From Vitis vinifera (lineage: Eukaryota; Streptophyta; Magnoliopsida; Vitales; Vitaceae): a DNA stretch of 64,000 nt. Positions 1-11,611 of this stretch are shown piece by piece. A model generated the notes under the pieces. That model did no database searches. It saw nothing but the letters and a program-made list of their open reading frames with translations, and was not told the origin of the DNA. Position 1 is the first letter of the stretch. Each line of letters starts with the position of its first letter. The position numbers and the translations under genes are program-made. The DNA is taken from positions 2,016,501 to 2,080,500 of the forward strand of contig NC_081823.1 of the NCBI RefSeq assembly GCF_030704535.1. The letters run 5' to 3'.

Positions 1-120
1 AATCGTTTTTTATCTTCAATGTCGAATTTGTTTTTTGAGACTGATTTTATTATAGGCCCAAAGGTCCTTTGTATCAAACAATTGATGTTTTATGTGATTA
101 GATTTGAGAAAGATTAGGTG

Positions 121-444
121 TTAGGCTGGATAGACTCCTCCATCATTCGACCATTTAGGAGGCTTACTTTCGATAATGAGTTCGACTAATTTGAATTCTC
201 GAATGAAAACATTTAATATACAAACTGCTGATTTCCTTCCAAATCCATCGGTTTGCTTCAGATTGGAGAAAATTAGTTGATAAAGTAACCCATAATCCAT
301 GAGAGCAAAGGTTAGTTCTATTGACTCATTATTGAATTTGATGACTATAGGTCTATATCTGTCTAAGTCAATATTGGCCTTACAAATACTATAAGTAAGA
401 GCAGACTTACAATCATGTATTTCTAATGGAATTTCCCTACACAA
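121..444 (-). CDS. Unrecognised open frame downstream of the viral coat region
   Basis: An open frame of 107 codons lies on the viral sense strand, about 1 kb beyond the zinc knuckle, where a caulimovirid polyprotein would run towards its protease. I see no protease (DTG/DSG) or polymerase motif in it. It is acidic-hydrophobic and ends in PPKWSNDGGVYPA. It may be a polyprotein spacer that stayed open by chance, or DNA unrelated to the virus. No function is proposed. Confidence 0.25.
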   Translation of the reverse strand: MCREIPLEIHDCKSALTYSICKANIDLDRYRPIVIKFNNESIELTFALMDYGLLYQLIFSNLKQTDGFGRKSAVCILNVFIREFKLVELIIESKPPKWSNDGGVYPA

Positions 445-1399
445 ATGATCAAGCTTTGGACATTTAATATTGGTGTTGTCATAATGAGTATGTCAAATAA
501 AACTCATCCCTTAAATAGTAACTACAAAAGTGTTACAATCAACACGAAATTGCATTATATGTTCTTGTTTAGCTTCTCTTATAGTTTGAGCCTTTTGACT
601 TATTATTTGTCTAAGGTCTTGGGGAAGATTTAAATTCCTTTGTTTGAAAAATGAAAATCTTGATTTTTGAATCTAAGTTTTCATCATAAAGTTTTGGAGA
701 TTCATTTTGAAAAGATTTTGAAAATGCAACTTTTGACTTTTCAGTAATTTTCCTATAATTTAAACTTTCAAAGTTTGTAACAATTGGAAGGCAATGCATA
801 TCAGAATTTGAAAGGTTAGAAAAATTGTCTAAGTTATCATTTAACTGTTTAAAATGAAAAGACAAAGCATTTAAAGCTTCCAACTTTTGGTTATCACTTT
901 TTGTATTCCAGAGGTTGTCTAAAATTCATTTATGTGATCAGTCTAAACTGTCTATATCTTTATGAATCCGAAATGACAGATTACTTTTATGAAACATTAG
1001 AAAAGTGAATTTCCCAAACTTGATCCATTATTGCTCTATTTGTAAAGAAAATTCAAAAATTAGTACACTTTTTGAAGCATGAATAAGATATCTAATTAGT
1101 TTATCTTAAATGTACCAAAATTGAAAATATATTGAATTTACAAGGGGCGAATAATTAAAAACGTTTAAAAGGGGTTTTGAATCTTTTGAAATCAAATTTA
1201 TCGATTTATAAGAACATGCACAAATAACATCACAGTCTTTTTTATCATCTGATTCATCATGACTTGACTCTTCACTTGATATTTATCGAGTTATTAATAT
1301 TTGATTATCTACTTCTTATTCATAGTCTTCACTTGAATCTTTGTTTTCTTTATCAATCATTAATTCTATTAAATGTTTAAGTTTATCACTGATTTTTAG

Positions 1400-2900
1400 A
1401 GAATTGATTTTGCTTTATAGTTTACAATCTTTTGAATAATGACTACTTTGCCACATTTATAACAAGTTGGAGTTATTGGAGTTTTCTCTTTTAGAGTTAT
1501 TTTATTGGAAGTTTTTTATTTATTAGGATTAATTTTTACAAATTACTTTTGAAAATTTGACTCAATTAATGACTTTTTACCTTTTGTATTATTTTGTTTA
1601 CCTTTTATTTTTTAAGGGACTATTATTGTTTTATACCCATAATATGGACAAAATTTTCCTAATTCCTTTTTACTATCTTGTTTTTCTTTTTTAATTTGAG
1701 ATCTATGCAAATAGCTAAACCTTCATTATTAATCAAAGTAATTAGTTCTTCATATGCTAATGACTCATAAGAAATTATTCCATTATAGATATTTCTTATT
1801 TTTTGTCTAACATTTTCCACAAATAAAGTTGATAAACAAAATATAAATCTTTCTTTCCAATGATGACTTCCACAATCAGGTCTTAACATAACTTTAACTA
1901 AAAACATATTTATATACCACTTAAAATTTTTAAGTTTTGGATATCTAATATTATTGATGATTTTAGAAGTTCTTTCTTGAAATTAGACTAGATCTTCTAT
2001 AAAATGTTTTGTTATTACAAATATTAAAGTATTGACAACATATTCTTCATAAGTTTGGATTGATGTTCCTTCTTATTTTATTATTGTCTTTTTTGCATTT
2101 AATATGTATTCTCTATCATTTTGACTCAACTAATGATCCCACCAACATTTAAGCAAACCAGTGAATCCTATGACTAAGGCACCAGCAACATGAAAATCAT
2201 AATTATTAGTCTTGATTCTATATGCATTAGCAACCATTATCATTTCATGAAGTAAAATAATTATTTAATGTTCACTTATTCCATCAATATTTCATGCATA
2301 AAAACTACTACATCATAACTAGCAGTTAATTGATAATTTTTTTATTCTAATTGAACGTCATGAAAAAAAGGGTTTTAAATAATAATTTTTTTCTACCTAC
2401 AAAATTATTAGAAATTGCATTAATTGTTAAGTGGGAAGGAGGTTGACTATAGAATCCGGAGACAATTTGAATTGTTTTTATATTTTATTGATTTCTGATT
2501 TTTTTTTTTTTTTTTTGTTATAGTTTGAATTTGATTCTTAATTTGAGTAATACCATTAATACTAATTTTATCTAATCTAAGTTGAATTTCTTTTAACATT
2601 GTTTTTGTTGGTGTACCGAGTTGTATGTTTGATTTTGCAGCGTTTATAAGAATAATAAAAAGTTAATTTAAAGACTTAGCAGAATATGATGATGATGATG
2701 ATAAAATTGAAGAAAAAGTTGATTTTAATGTTTCTCCTATATTCCTTCCCAAGGCATAAGAAAACAAAATTTGAGAAATTTTTGTTGTTTGTTGATTTAA
2801 ATGTTGAAGATAATGATTTATATAATTTAATTGTTGTTGAACTTGTCTAATATCTTTGTAAATTATGGGACTTTGTTCATCTTTGGTTCTTGAAATCTTG
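1400..2900 (-). pseudogene. Degenerate coat-protein region of the pararetrovirus polyprotein
   Basis: The minus-strand frame at 1907-1659 has the conserved caulimovirid capsid core, including short motifs such as KVMLRPDCGSHHWKERF and LITLINNEGLAICIDLKLK. About 200 bases downstream, at 1470-1448, the first half of a CCHC zinc knuckle (CYKCGK) is readable. The His/Cys half continues in a different frame, so a small indel has broken the nucleic-acid-binding knuckle. Stops interrupt the region between 2900 and 1910. In living relatives this part packages viral DNA; here it cannot make a full product. The order capsid core then knuckle supports the minus orientation. Confidence 0.72.
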
Positions 2901-3399
2901 AAGAGTGAAATAGAAATTTAATTATAATTAAATTGATGATTATTTAGGGGTGGTTGAAAACCTAATTCTAAGGTTATTATTGAAATTCTTTTTTGAACAA
3001 TTTCTATATGTTTTATTGTTAATTGATGTCCTTCTTTATCTCTTAAAGTTATGAGTTGTTTTCTAAGTTTGAAAAACCAATGGAAAAAAGGAATAATCAT
3101 TTTTTTTGGATTCATGTAATTTTCATATTGTTTTCTTAATGCATTTTTTTAGCTTGAGGAGGAAGTGTTTGAAAATAAGCTCTTTTAGGACTATTGTAAG
3201 GGGAAAAATAATATAATTTTATCCATTATATGTTAGGAGTAAAAAGGGTTTTTTTAATAATCTTTCTTATAAATAATATTAACTTGATTAGGATACATGT
3301 TAGAAGGTGACACAAGAGGAGATTCTTATTGTTGATAGATAGTAATATGAATTTTTAGAGTAAAATCAACACTTTTTAAATTCGTATTTGAAGTAGAAT

Positions 3400-4330
3400 A
3401 TCTCGTAAAAATAAAATCTTTAGTAAATGAATATTTGAACTTGGATTAAATTCTATTTGAATAGTACCATTTGTATGTTGTATAATTTTTGAATGAGTTG
3501 TTAAAGGTTTAATTGGTTTTGGATTTGTTAAATCTTTTAATTCTCATTGACTTCTTTGAGTAATTTCATTCCATTTTAGTTTTTTAGGAACAAAGATTTG
3601 AGTATTGTTTGGATTATATTGTAATAATAATGTTTCATCTTTGGCAAATTGACACACAACTCTAGGATTTGAGTAGTCATAACTTTATAATATATCCTAT
3701 AAATAATTGTTATAGTTTGAGCTTCTTCTACAAAATTCATATTTTTTGTTTTAATATTTAAAGTTAAACTTGAGAGAATACTTGAATCATTTATGTTCAT
3801 GGAGAAGTTGGGGAAATAGTTAAAATAAACAAGACCATTTGCAAGGTTTGAATCAATCATGCTAAAGACAAAGTAGGTAAATTTTGTTGATCTAGTATCT
3901 CTTACGCAGACAAACATAAGAATATCTAAACCTAAGCGAAACAATGGTTTTATTACAACTTTAACTAATCCTATATGAATATAATTAAATTTATTTCTAT
4001 GATAATTAATAGTGTTTTGACTTAATAATTGAAGACTTTCTAAATTTTGATTAAGAGAAATAGTTTTTTATTTAGATTTAATTAAATAATTTTGACTAAA
4101 TTAAAATTTTCCTTGTTCATATATTGTATTAATTTTCAGGTGTGGAATTGACCAATTATGTAATTGATTCTCTATTTGTGTTATATTTATTTATTGACTA
4201 TTAACAATATTTTGAGTAAGTGATGTATGTGCATAATTATCAAATGAAAATGCAGAACTATCACGGGACCTAAGAGATTTGGAAAAATTAAATCTACTTA
4301 ATCTCTTTATAATATTACTTATTGTCACAT
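3400..4330 (-). pseudogene. Degenerate viral movement protein (30K family)
   Basis: The clearest part is the open frame at 3944-3576, whose short runs GLDILMFVCVRDTRSTKF, GLVYFNYFPNF and IIYRIYYKVMTTQ match the conserved core of caulimovirid cell-to-cell movement proteins. Upstream, around 4330-4080 on the minus strand, N-terminal-type sequence can be followed across stops and frame changes (RSLRSRDSSAFSFDN, IENQLHNW). The region begins about 230 bases after the primer-binding site, as expected for the start of ORF1. The many stops show it is not functional. Family assignment is secure; the exact start is not. Confidence 0.75.
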
Positions 4331-4552
4331 AAAATAATCATAATATTATCCTTAATCAATTCAAATAATTTCTTGAACATATACCACCACAAGCGGATCA
4401 ATACGGGGCTTACGCTCTTTCTACCCTTAAACACCGTTATCTAGGCTCACCAAGTTGTTCACAGGAAATTCAATTCGAAACTAAGTCACGACTAAATTAG
4501 TGGTTAAAAATTGTTTTAAATTCGCAATACCACTCAGTTCTTAAGCAAAACG

Positions 4553-4566
4553 TGGCTCTGATATCA
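4553..4566 (-). other. Pararetroviral primer-binding site (tRNA-Met)
   Basis: Read on the minus strand the bases are TGATATCAGAGCCA, one mismatch from the TGGTATCAGAGCCA used by plant pararetroviruses and many LTR elements to prime minus-strand DNA synthesis from initiator tRNA-Met. It lies between the promoter-like leader and the movement-protein region, the correct place in this virus family. Confidence 0.8.
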
Positions 4567-4839
4567 TTCACACCTAAGACATACAAGAGTTCATGCATAC
4601 AAAAGATTAATTATGTCTATGAACTCAAACAAAAAAACATAAATATTTAATGACTAAATTTGTCTAATTTATAACAAAAAAAAATTGAACATATGAACAA
4701 AGAAATTGATCTCAAAATAAAACTTTTGTATTGAAAATTATACCTTGATTACAAGGGAGTTTTGATTATAGACTAGATTGTTGACAACAAATGAATACAA
4801 AGGAAAAGGTTTTTGAAATGAGATAATACAAAAGCTAAG

Positions 4840-5130
4840 AGAATTTTGGAGAACATTTTCTAACTCTTGGGTTTTCGCTCTTGTGTCTCTACTTTGTGAT
4901 GAACTCCGAGCCTCTATTTAAAGGAAAAAATGTCAAACTTGAAATCGGTTAAAATCCATATGCTTTTAAGTTTTTGAAATACATCATAAAGCTTTGAGAC
5001 AATTGGAACTCCGATTGAACCAATTTCTCCTGATATGCATGAAGTCTTCTGACAAGAGGAGACAACGTCTTTAGGTAGGAAATGAAATTTTCTTTTCCAA
5101 TGTTGATTTTTACTATTAATCACTATTTGA
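4840..5130 (-). promoter_or_regulatory. Remnant viral intergenic promoter and leader
   Basis: On the minus strand a TATA-like TTTAAATA (4922-4915) is followed by a non-coding leader running to the primer-binding site about 350 bases away. It lies between the small second ORF and the start of ORF1, the position of the pregenomic RNA promoter in caulimovirids. Any activity today is unknown. Confidence 0.5.
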
Positions 5131-5414
5131 ATACTGTTTTTACTATTTAGTCGCTATTTGAATAGTGATTTGAATAATACATGATATAATGATTTTTTTT
5201 TTCTTGTTTTTTTTTCAACAAAGTTTTTTTTTTTAACTGGATAAATGCAAATGTACAAATATATAGTTATACAAAAGATTTTTGAAATCTTTTATCTAGA
5301 TTGACCCATAAGTTAATCATACAAGATGAACTCGGGGTCTACATATGAATCATTTGATAAAGCTATGTCTTTAGTTTCTTCATTATCTTGATTATCACCA
5401 AACTATTTGAGAGT

Positions 5415-5702
5415 TTAAACAAGTCCTCGACAATATTGTTCTAAATCTGCAGCAGCTGCTAACGAAGCTTGACATTTGCTTTCCAGAGTTAGGAATTCTA
5501 CTTGAGTTGGCCATTGAGAAAAGCTTGTTGAATCTTTTGAATTTGAAGATTCTGGCCTTGAAATTATTTGAAAATCTTTTGTTAACACACGAACTCATGA
5601 TTGAATTTGTCTCACCATTTGATACTGAATTTTCTAAAGAAAGATAAATGAAAATGATGAGGTTATTCTTGTTTCTTGATAGTATTCTATGTAAGAATCC
5701 AT
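5415..5702 (-). pseudogene. Small second viral ORF (florendovirus ORF2-like), broken
   Basis: An ATG at 5702-5700 opens a frame just after the ORF1 stop (5717-5715). It starts MDSYIEYYQETRIT and meets an in-frame TAG after 22 codons (5636-5634). A shifted frame then resumes and ends at the TAA at 5417-5415, with a readable alanine-rich end (CQASLAAAADLEQYCRGLV). Position and size fit the ORF2 that florendoviruses carry 3' of the polyprotein, whose role is unknown. The break means no full-length product. Confidence 0.6.
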
Positions 5703-5714
5703 TGAATTTTTAAT

Positions 5715-6290
5715 CTAGAACAGAATGTTAGGAGTCTCAGTTGATTGATTGACTGAGATGAAGTCTTGCTCTTGTAGAAGTTGAATTTTTCTTGAATTTC
5801 ATGAGAAAATATGGAGTCTAGTAGACCAAAGAAAGTCCATCATTTTTTAAACCAAACTAGAAATTGGGCATTGCAGCCTCTTGAAAATTGAATAAACCAT
5901 GAATGTTGATAACTTTGTAAATGAAACATGTTATACCATACATTCATGTAGTCTATGTAGTTGTAGCTCATGGGATGGAAAATTTGACTGAAAACCTTGT
6001 AAGTAAAGGGCTTTTGACTCCAATCAGTCAGGGTTATAACTCTAAGAATTTGACATTTAGAGAATGCAATCCTCTAAGGATTGTTTTCATCAATATTATG
6101 AGTAATTTTGATTGAATCAATAACAATTAAGATAAACTCATAAAATTGACAAATTTTCAAATGATCATTTGAATTAAAATTGACTCATTGAGGAAATATG
6201 TAAGGAAGGATTTTAGGAACTCCTTCAAAATTGAACTCAAATTCAATGAAAGCAATTTATAATGTTTTAGGTTTTTTGACATATTGACTA
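5715..6290 (-). pseudogene. C-terminal tail of the viral ORF1 polyprotein
   Basis: Minus-strand frames upstream of ORF2 hold sequence like the region after RNase H in florendovirus/petuvirus-type polyproteins, for example SYNYIDYMNVWYNMF around 5950-5900, ending at a stop at 5717-5715 just before ORF2. Several stops and shifts interrupt it. No RNase H catalytic segment is visible, so the integrant or a later deletion cut inside the polyprotein near 6300. It lies 5' of the promoter and leader on the viral strand, so the integrated copy is permuted or part of a tandem. Confidence 0.55.
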
Positions 6291-6300
6291 GTTGGGTATA

Positions 6301-7820
6301 TTTAAATATATTTCATAGTTTTTATTTTTAAAAATAGAAAGGGTAATATAAAAATATAAAAAAATATATATATAAGAAAAGTTAAATCATAATAAAATTA
6401 TTTTTCTTAGTATATAATTAAATATAGTTGATACTTTTATTTTTAAAATAAAAAAATTAATATAAATATATAAAATTTGTTATATTAAAAACGTCGCTAC
6501 TATGTTTTGTACTTTGAAAACACATAAGACAACCAACATTTATATAAACAAAATGGTTTGCTTTTCCAAACAAAAAGTGAAGGATGTTAGATTTCCAAAT
6601 ATGAAATATTTTTATCCCATTTAATCAATTATTTATATTTAAAAAGTTTTTGTTATTAGTACTTTCATTAAAACTTTTTAAAGAAAATTATTAAATATTT
6701 GATATAACTAATAAAAAATATTTTTCATAGTGTTTGGATAATGTATCGTAAGTTATATTTAGTTGGTAGAATATGATAAGATATGATATATATATATATA
6801 TATATATCTTATGATATCATGTCCCATTGATACAATATGTATATCTTAGGATATGATTTTTCAATGAGATATGATATCCTTAAATATATATATCTTATAA
6901 ATATTGAATATATATATCTTATAGATATGATATTTTAAGGTAACATATCTCATTTGATATGCTATATTATATTATTTTTATATTTAATTTATGAAATTAA
7001 TAAAAAATAATATGAAATATACATTATTTTTAATGTTTAAAATAAAAATTATTCACATTCAAATATTTTCTATTTAAAAAAATGATTTTTATTTTATGTT
7101 TAACAATATTCATGATTAAAATATTTAAATTTTACAAATAATTTTTTTAATATTATGTTGTTTAATATAAAAAATGATTTATATATCATATATTAATATT
7201 ATTTTATAAATATTTTTTTGGTTTTTTTAATCATAAATTTAATTTATAATAAAAAATTATTTTGTAAAACGATTATATTAAAAAATAAAAAATTGATCAA
7301 AAATAAATTTTTGATACATCAGATATTTTTTGGATAATATATTACATCACTTATCTTATCATATTTTTGGTTAAACATAGGATAGAATAAGTGATAAGAT
7401 AACTTATTTTATCTCATCACCAATCAAATATGGTATAATATATAATATTTCGTCTGTGATTATTTGTATTTTTTTTAATAATACTTTTATAAATTTTGTT
7501 AAATACATAATTTATATGACAAAGAACTTGTAAATATTGCCAAATATTTCAAATATCTTTAAATGAGCGTTAAATTAACAAGGAAACTTACTACCTAATT
7601 TATACCAAATGATTTTAATATTGATTAATTAATTTCAAAAGGCAATATAAATATTTACCAGAGAGCTAGTCTTAATGGCAGAGCTTATGACTATAAATAG
7701 ACCCTTAACATTCGCATAATCACTCTTAAACAAGTTTGAATAAGTTAAAAATCAAATTAATATTTTAAGTATTTTGTTAATTGATTTTAAAAAAATTAAG
7801 TTTCTCTTTGAATACTGTTC
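6301..7820. other. AT-rich DNA without a gene
   Basis: Very AT-rich sequence with no credible coding frame. Similar phrases containing TTGGATAAT and runs of GATATGAT/ATCTTATCAT occur near 6730-6960 and again, partly inverted, near 7320-7440. This suggests a decayed foldback or MITE-like element, but I could not define termini. Confidence 0.6.
6786..6808. repeat. (AT)n microsatellite
   Basis: About eleven uninterrupted AT units inside the AT-rich block. Confidence 0.9.
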
Positions 7821-10222
7821 ATGCTTTTTATTTCAAAAACAAAAATTCTATATAAGAGTAAATATAAGATCTGTATAAGAAGTGATTTGGAAAACGCTTA
7901 TGAAAAACATATTTTGAAAATAATTTTTGATAACAACTTTTAGTATTTTTAGAAAAAACGTTCTGTTTAAATATGTTGAATTCTAAAAAACAGTTTTTTA
8001 TTCTTAAAAACAAAATAATATATTTGGTTGAATTAATAAAAATAGTTTTATAAAATAAATAAAATAAAAAACTTGTTTGGAAGTTGTTTTTTCAAATTGA
8101 GTGTTTTCTTTAATTAAAATAATTTTTAGATTTACACTTTATTAAATTTTAATGTAATTGTATCATTTTTTTAAATTATGTGCATTATTTTCAATTTTTT
8201 AAAACAATTATAAATGATGAAAATACATTCTATGTCGGATAGAGATGTGTTGGTGAAAACATTCTCACTCAGCAAATTATTCAATCAATGTTGTGATTTT
8301 GGTTATTAAGTAAAAGGGTCTTGAGGTATACCAATTTTCACGTCTCTTGGTCATTAAGTCAAAGGGTTTTTGATGTAAATCAATTTTCATATTTGAAGCA
8401 TCGATAAAACACAAAATATGATAATTGAAAAGGTAAAAAATTATAAAAATATTACTAAAATATTTATAATTAAATAAGTTTAAATCATTAAAATTTATAT
8501 TATATTATTAAATATACCTCATGATAAATTATTATTAAATCAATATTATTTGGTAATATTATACCAATAGCATATAAAATAATACATCATTACCCTATAA
8601 AATAATGTATTACCAAAACTTATTCTAACATATAAAATAATAAACTATTATTATATAAAATAATATTGTCAAATCTGCTTCTCATTTTCGATGCCCCAAC
8701 ACCACCAAGGGTATACCTATGATCAGATGCAAAGAGATACCCACAACACGTTGCAAATATAAGACAACACACCTAGTCACCCGTGCCAAAAGCAGAGAAA
8801 AATGAGAATTGTTGATCTTATAACTTATGAGATGAATCAAATGTCTCTAACCACAACGACATTGTTGGAACCAGACATTTCAATTAATCAGTCTATCATT
8901 TGAGTTTCTTTCATCTTCATCTTCATCACATTGGTCTTGATAACTTTTCATTTTGAGATAATTTTTCATTTTTAAAGATTTTTATCAGTTTTTTCATAAA
9001 TTTTTCTCAGTTTTTTCATAGATTTTTCTTTGTATTTTTAGAGTTTTTTTCTGCATTTTCATAGAGTTTTTTTAGTTTTTTTCTTTGTTTTTAAGATATT
9101 TTTCTCTCTATTGGTTGTATTATTTTGATTTGAAAGAGTAAAAATAATGCACTTGGTTGTTTTCTGTGCAACGAATGTATTGTTGGTGGTGGAAAACTTT
9201 ACAAGGAAGGGGATACACACGAAGAATATGAAGAAAAAGCCTAATGAAAACACATAAAACAATCCAATTCTTTTTATTATGTAAATAGTGAAAAAAACAT
9301 GTGAAATAAGTTTAAGATATCATTTGAAAATGGGATTTGAGAACACGGAGAATATAAGTCCTAAACATGTTTTCTAATATTTTTTGTTTCGGATAACAGA
9401 ACACGGTTTTGGGAAACACTTCCCAAATAGGCCAATAATTATTTATTTATTTTGTGTTTTTAAAAGACGTAGTAATGTTAAGATATTAGGAATGTTTTCC
9501 TTGTATCATTCTTTTTTTAGATATTAGGAAAATTGAGATATTAGAAATGTTGAGATATTAAGAAAGTTGAAATATTAAAATAGTAGTTGTTATTTCCTTA
9601 TATCATTATTTATTTATATCATTTTTTTCAATTCTTAGAATGGTGATTACCCTCTATATATACTCTGTACATGCGAATTAAAGTATGAATGAAAAAACTA
9701 CCATTTATCAAATTGAAGAAGTAAAAATATGTTGATACCTTCAATTTTTAATTACTTTTAAAATTATAATTTTTCATATAAGTCTCTAAGAATTCTTATA
9801 TTCTATATAAATTTTAATACTATTTTTTAATTCTAAAAACAAAAAATATGTAGTGTATTCAAAGATATCCTTAGACAACCATATTTAAATACCCCCTTTG
9901 TATTTTTCCTTCTTTAAAACTCCAAATGGATCCTTATCTAATAATGTTAAATACTGATTTCAAATAGAGAATTTTTTTTTTATGGACCATACAGTGTTAA
10001 TCAAAGTTATTTTTAAGATATAATAATGTTTATAAAAGTTATTTTATTTTTTTCTTAAAAAAAATTCATAACAATATTTGATAAAACTAGCATGGTTATA
10101 ATGGGCATATGAAGAAAATAAAATGAATTATGAATTGTATTTAACAAATTTTTAGAAATAATTTAATTAATTATTTGATACCTGATTTTTTTTTCAAAAT
10201 TGTTTTGTGTTATAAACATTAT

Positions 10223-10223
<1 letters not shown>
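7821..10223. other. Intergenic AT-rich DNA with decayed repeat pieces
   Basis: No supported gene. Short pieces at about 7850-8090 and 9310-9435 resemble the TTTGGAAAACA / AAAACAGTTTTT / CCCAAATAGGCC vocabulary of the short non-autonomous elements near 10787, 26801 and 36926. The rest is low-complexity. Confidence 0.5.

Positions 10224-10224
<1 letters not shown>

Positions 10225-10269
<45 letters not shown>
10225..10269. repeat. (AT)n microsatellite
   Basis: About 22 consecutive AT units, the longest dinucleotide run in the window and likely to vary in length between individuals. Confidence 0.95.
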
Positions 10270-10272
<3 letters not shown>

Positions 10273-10529
10273 TTTAAATTCAAATACTAATGAACTATTT
10301 TTATTAAAATAATTTCTAATAGAGTCCATAGTAATAACAAGTTGTTAATTAAGATTAGTCCCAAACATGCCCTTAATTTTTTTTAAAAATTATATTATTT
10401 GATTTTTGATATTGTAAATTTGGAAAAATAATTTTTTTAAAATATAAAATATAATATGTTTTGGACAAAAATACCCTTCAACAATTAGGTCATTCAATTT
10501 TTAGATAAAAAGCCGAAGGGTCAAAAGGT

Positions 10530-10765
10530 GGGTTTTATCTGTAATTTTCAATGCATTTTGAATGATTTCTTATCAGTTTCAAACGACATGGTTCGATTTG
10601 GGGGTTGATTCGATTCGCATCGTAAGTCGTATTGTCGTAACAAGATAAAACGACGCCGTTTCTGGATCCAAACTACGATATGTGAAACACTCTGGCGCGC
10701 CCTAACAGCAGCCCTTGCTCGATTTCTCCAGCTACAGTGGCGATCCCTCACAAAGGCAAGTTTTT
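10530..10765 (+). promoter_or_regulatory. Possible distal promoter/first non-coding exon of the TAF1A-like gene
   Basis: A sharp rise in GC over flanking DNA, with the near-palindrome AAAACGACGCCGTTT at 10647-10661. That motif is frequent in plant promoters near transcription starts. It is followed by GGCGCGCC and a donor-like AGGCAAGT around 10755. The next plus-strand gene starts translation at 12385, so this may be its distal promoter with an intron in the 5' leader. No transcript evidence is available; a second GC-rich start region lies at 11900-12060. Confidence 0.4.
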
Positions 10766-10786
10766 GAATGCGCTCTTCTATGGGCC

Positions 10787-11010
10787 TGTTTGGTTGCTGT
10801 TTTTGAAAACTGTTCTGGAAAACAGTTTTTGAGAATAATTTTTAAGAACAGTTTTTGGTGGTTTTTTAAAAAAAATTGTGTTTGCGAACTGAATTTTGAA
10901 AAACAGTTTTTGTTCTCAAAAACAAAAAAACATGTTTGGTTGAGTTAATAAAAAAATAATTTAGAACAAATATAACAAAAAATACGTTTGAAAGATGTTT
11001 TTTTTTTCTT
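10787..11010. mobile_element. Short non-autonomous (MITE-like) element
   Basis: It starts with GGGCCTGTTTGGTTGCTG, then repeated AAAACAGTTTTT blocks and TGTTTGGTTGAGTTAATAAA, with no coding capacity. Similar wording recurs near 7990-8040, 26801-27180, 36926-37230 and 46635-46900, suggesting one dispersed family. The right end is unclear because AT-rich sequence follows. Confidence 0.4.
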
Positions 11011-11424
11011 TTCTAATTAATAAAATATTTTCTTCAAGTAATTTTATATTATAAATTTATAAATAATTTTTAGATATATAGTTCATTTAAATTAAAAAAA
11101 TTATTTATTTTATTAATTTAAAAATAAAAATATTTTTTTATTTAATTTTTAACTTTATTAAAAATTATAGCATATTTTATTAAGTTGAGATAAAATTGTT
11201 CTCATGATTTGTTAATTTTTTTTTTATCTCTTCTAATTCTAAAATTCAAAATGCCAACCCTTTCTTTCTCCACCCACTTCTCTCATCGGGCATCAAGAAG
11301 CCCTTTTCTGAAGTTGCCCTCCAGCCGAGAGAATCCCTAAAAGGCCCTATTTTCCTCTGCCACTCTCAATCCTCGCAGGTACTAATCTAATCATGTTATT
11401 ATTATTATTTTTTTTTTTGCAACC

Positions 11425-11611
11425 CCCGTTTGATTCCCAAGAAAATCCATCCCCCATTCGATTTCCGGGAAAATTCATCCTCGTTTGATTTCCGAGAAAA
11501 TCCAAGCAAAAACCCTGCAACCCGTTTGATTCCCAAGAAAATCCATCCCCCATTTGATTTCCGGGAAAATTCATCCTCGTTTGATTTCCGAGAAAATCCA
11601 AGCAAAAACCC
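11425..11611. repeat. 96-bp tandem duplication upstream of the TAF1A-like gene
   Basis: Two adjacent copies (11425-11520 and 11521-about 11611) differ at about one base in the aligned part (CATTCG versus CATTTG). Each copy has internal sub-repeats built on GATTTCCGxGAAAAT. It lies in what may be 5' leader or intron DNA. The chance reading frames through it are repeat artefacts. Confidence 0.9.

Larger units (their letters stand above)
1..6300 (-). mobile_element. Endogenous pararetrovirus remnant (Caulimoviridae, florendovirus-like)
   Basis: A long minus-strand block carries decayed caulimovirid hallmarks in viral order: movement-protein motifs (about 4330-3400), a coat-protein core (1907-1659), a CCHC zinc knuckle (about 1470-1430), a tRNA-Met primer-binding site (4566-4553) and a TATA-bearing leader (about 4920). 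Upstream of that promoter lie the C-terminal tail of the large polyprotein (about 6290-5715) and a small second ORF (5702-5415). Two ORFs with this intergenic region match the known florendovirus plan. Every frame is broken by stops and shifts. No aspartic protease or reverse transcriptase is recognisable; that part would lie beyond the window start or has been lost. The right edge near 6300 is where coding resemblance ends; no terminal duplication was seen, as expected for non-LTR viral integration. Genus assignment is inference. Confidence 0.82.
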
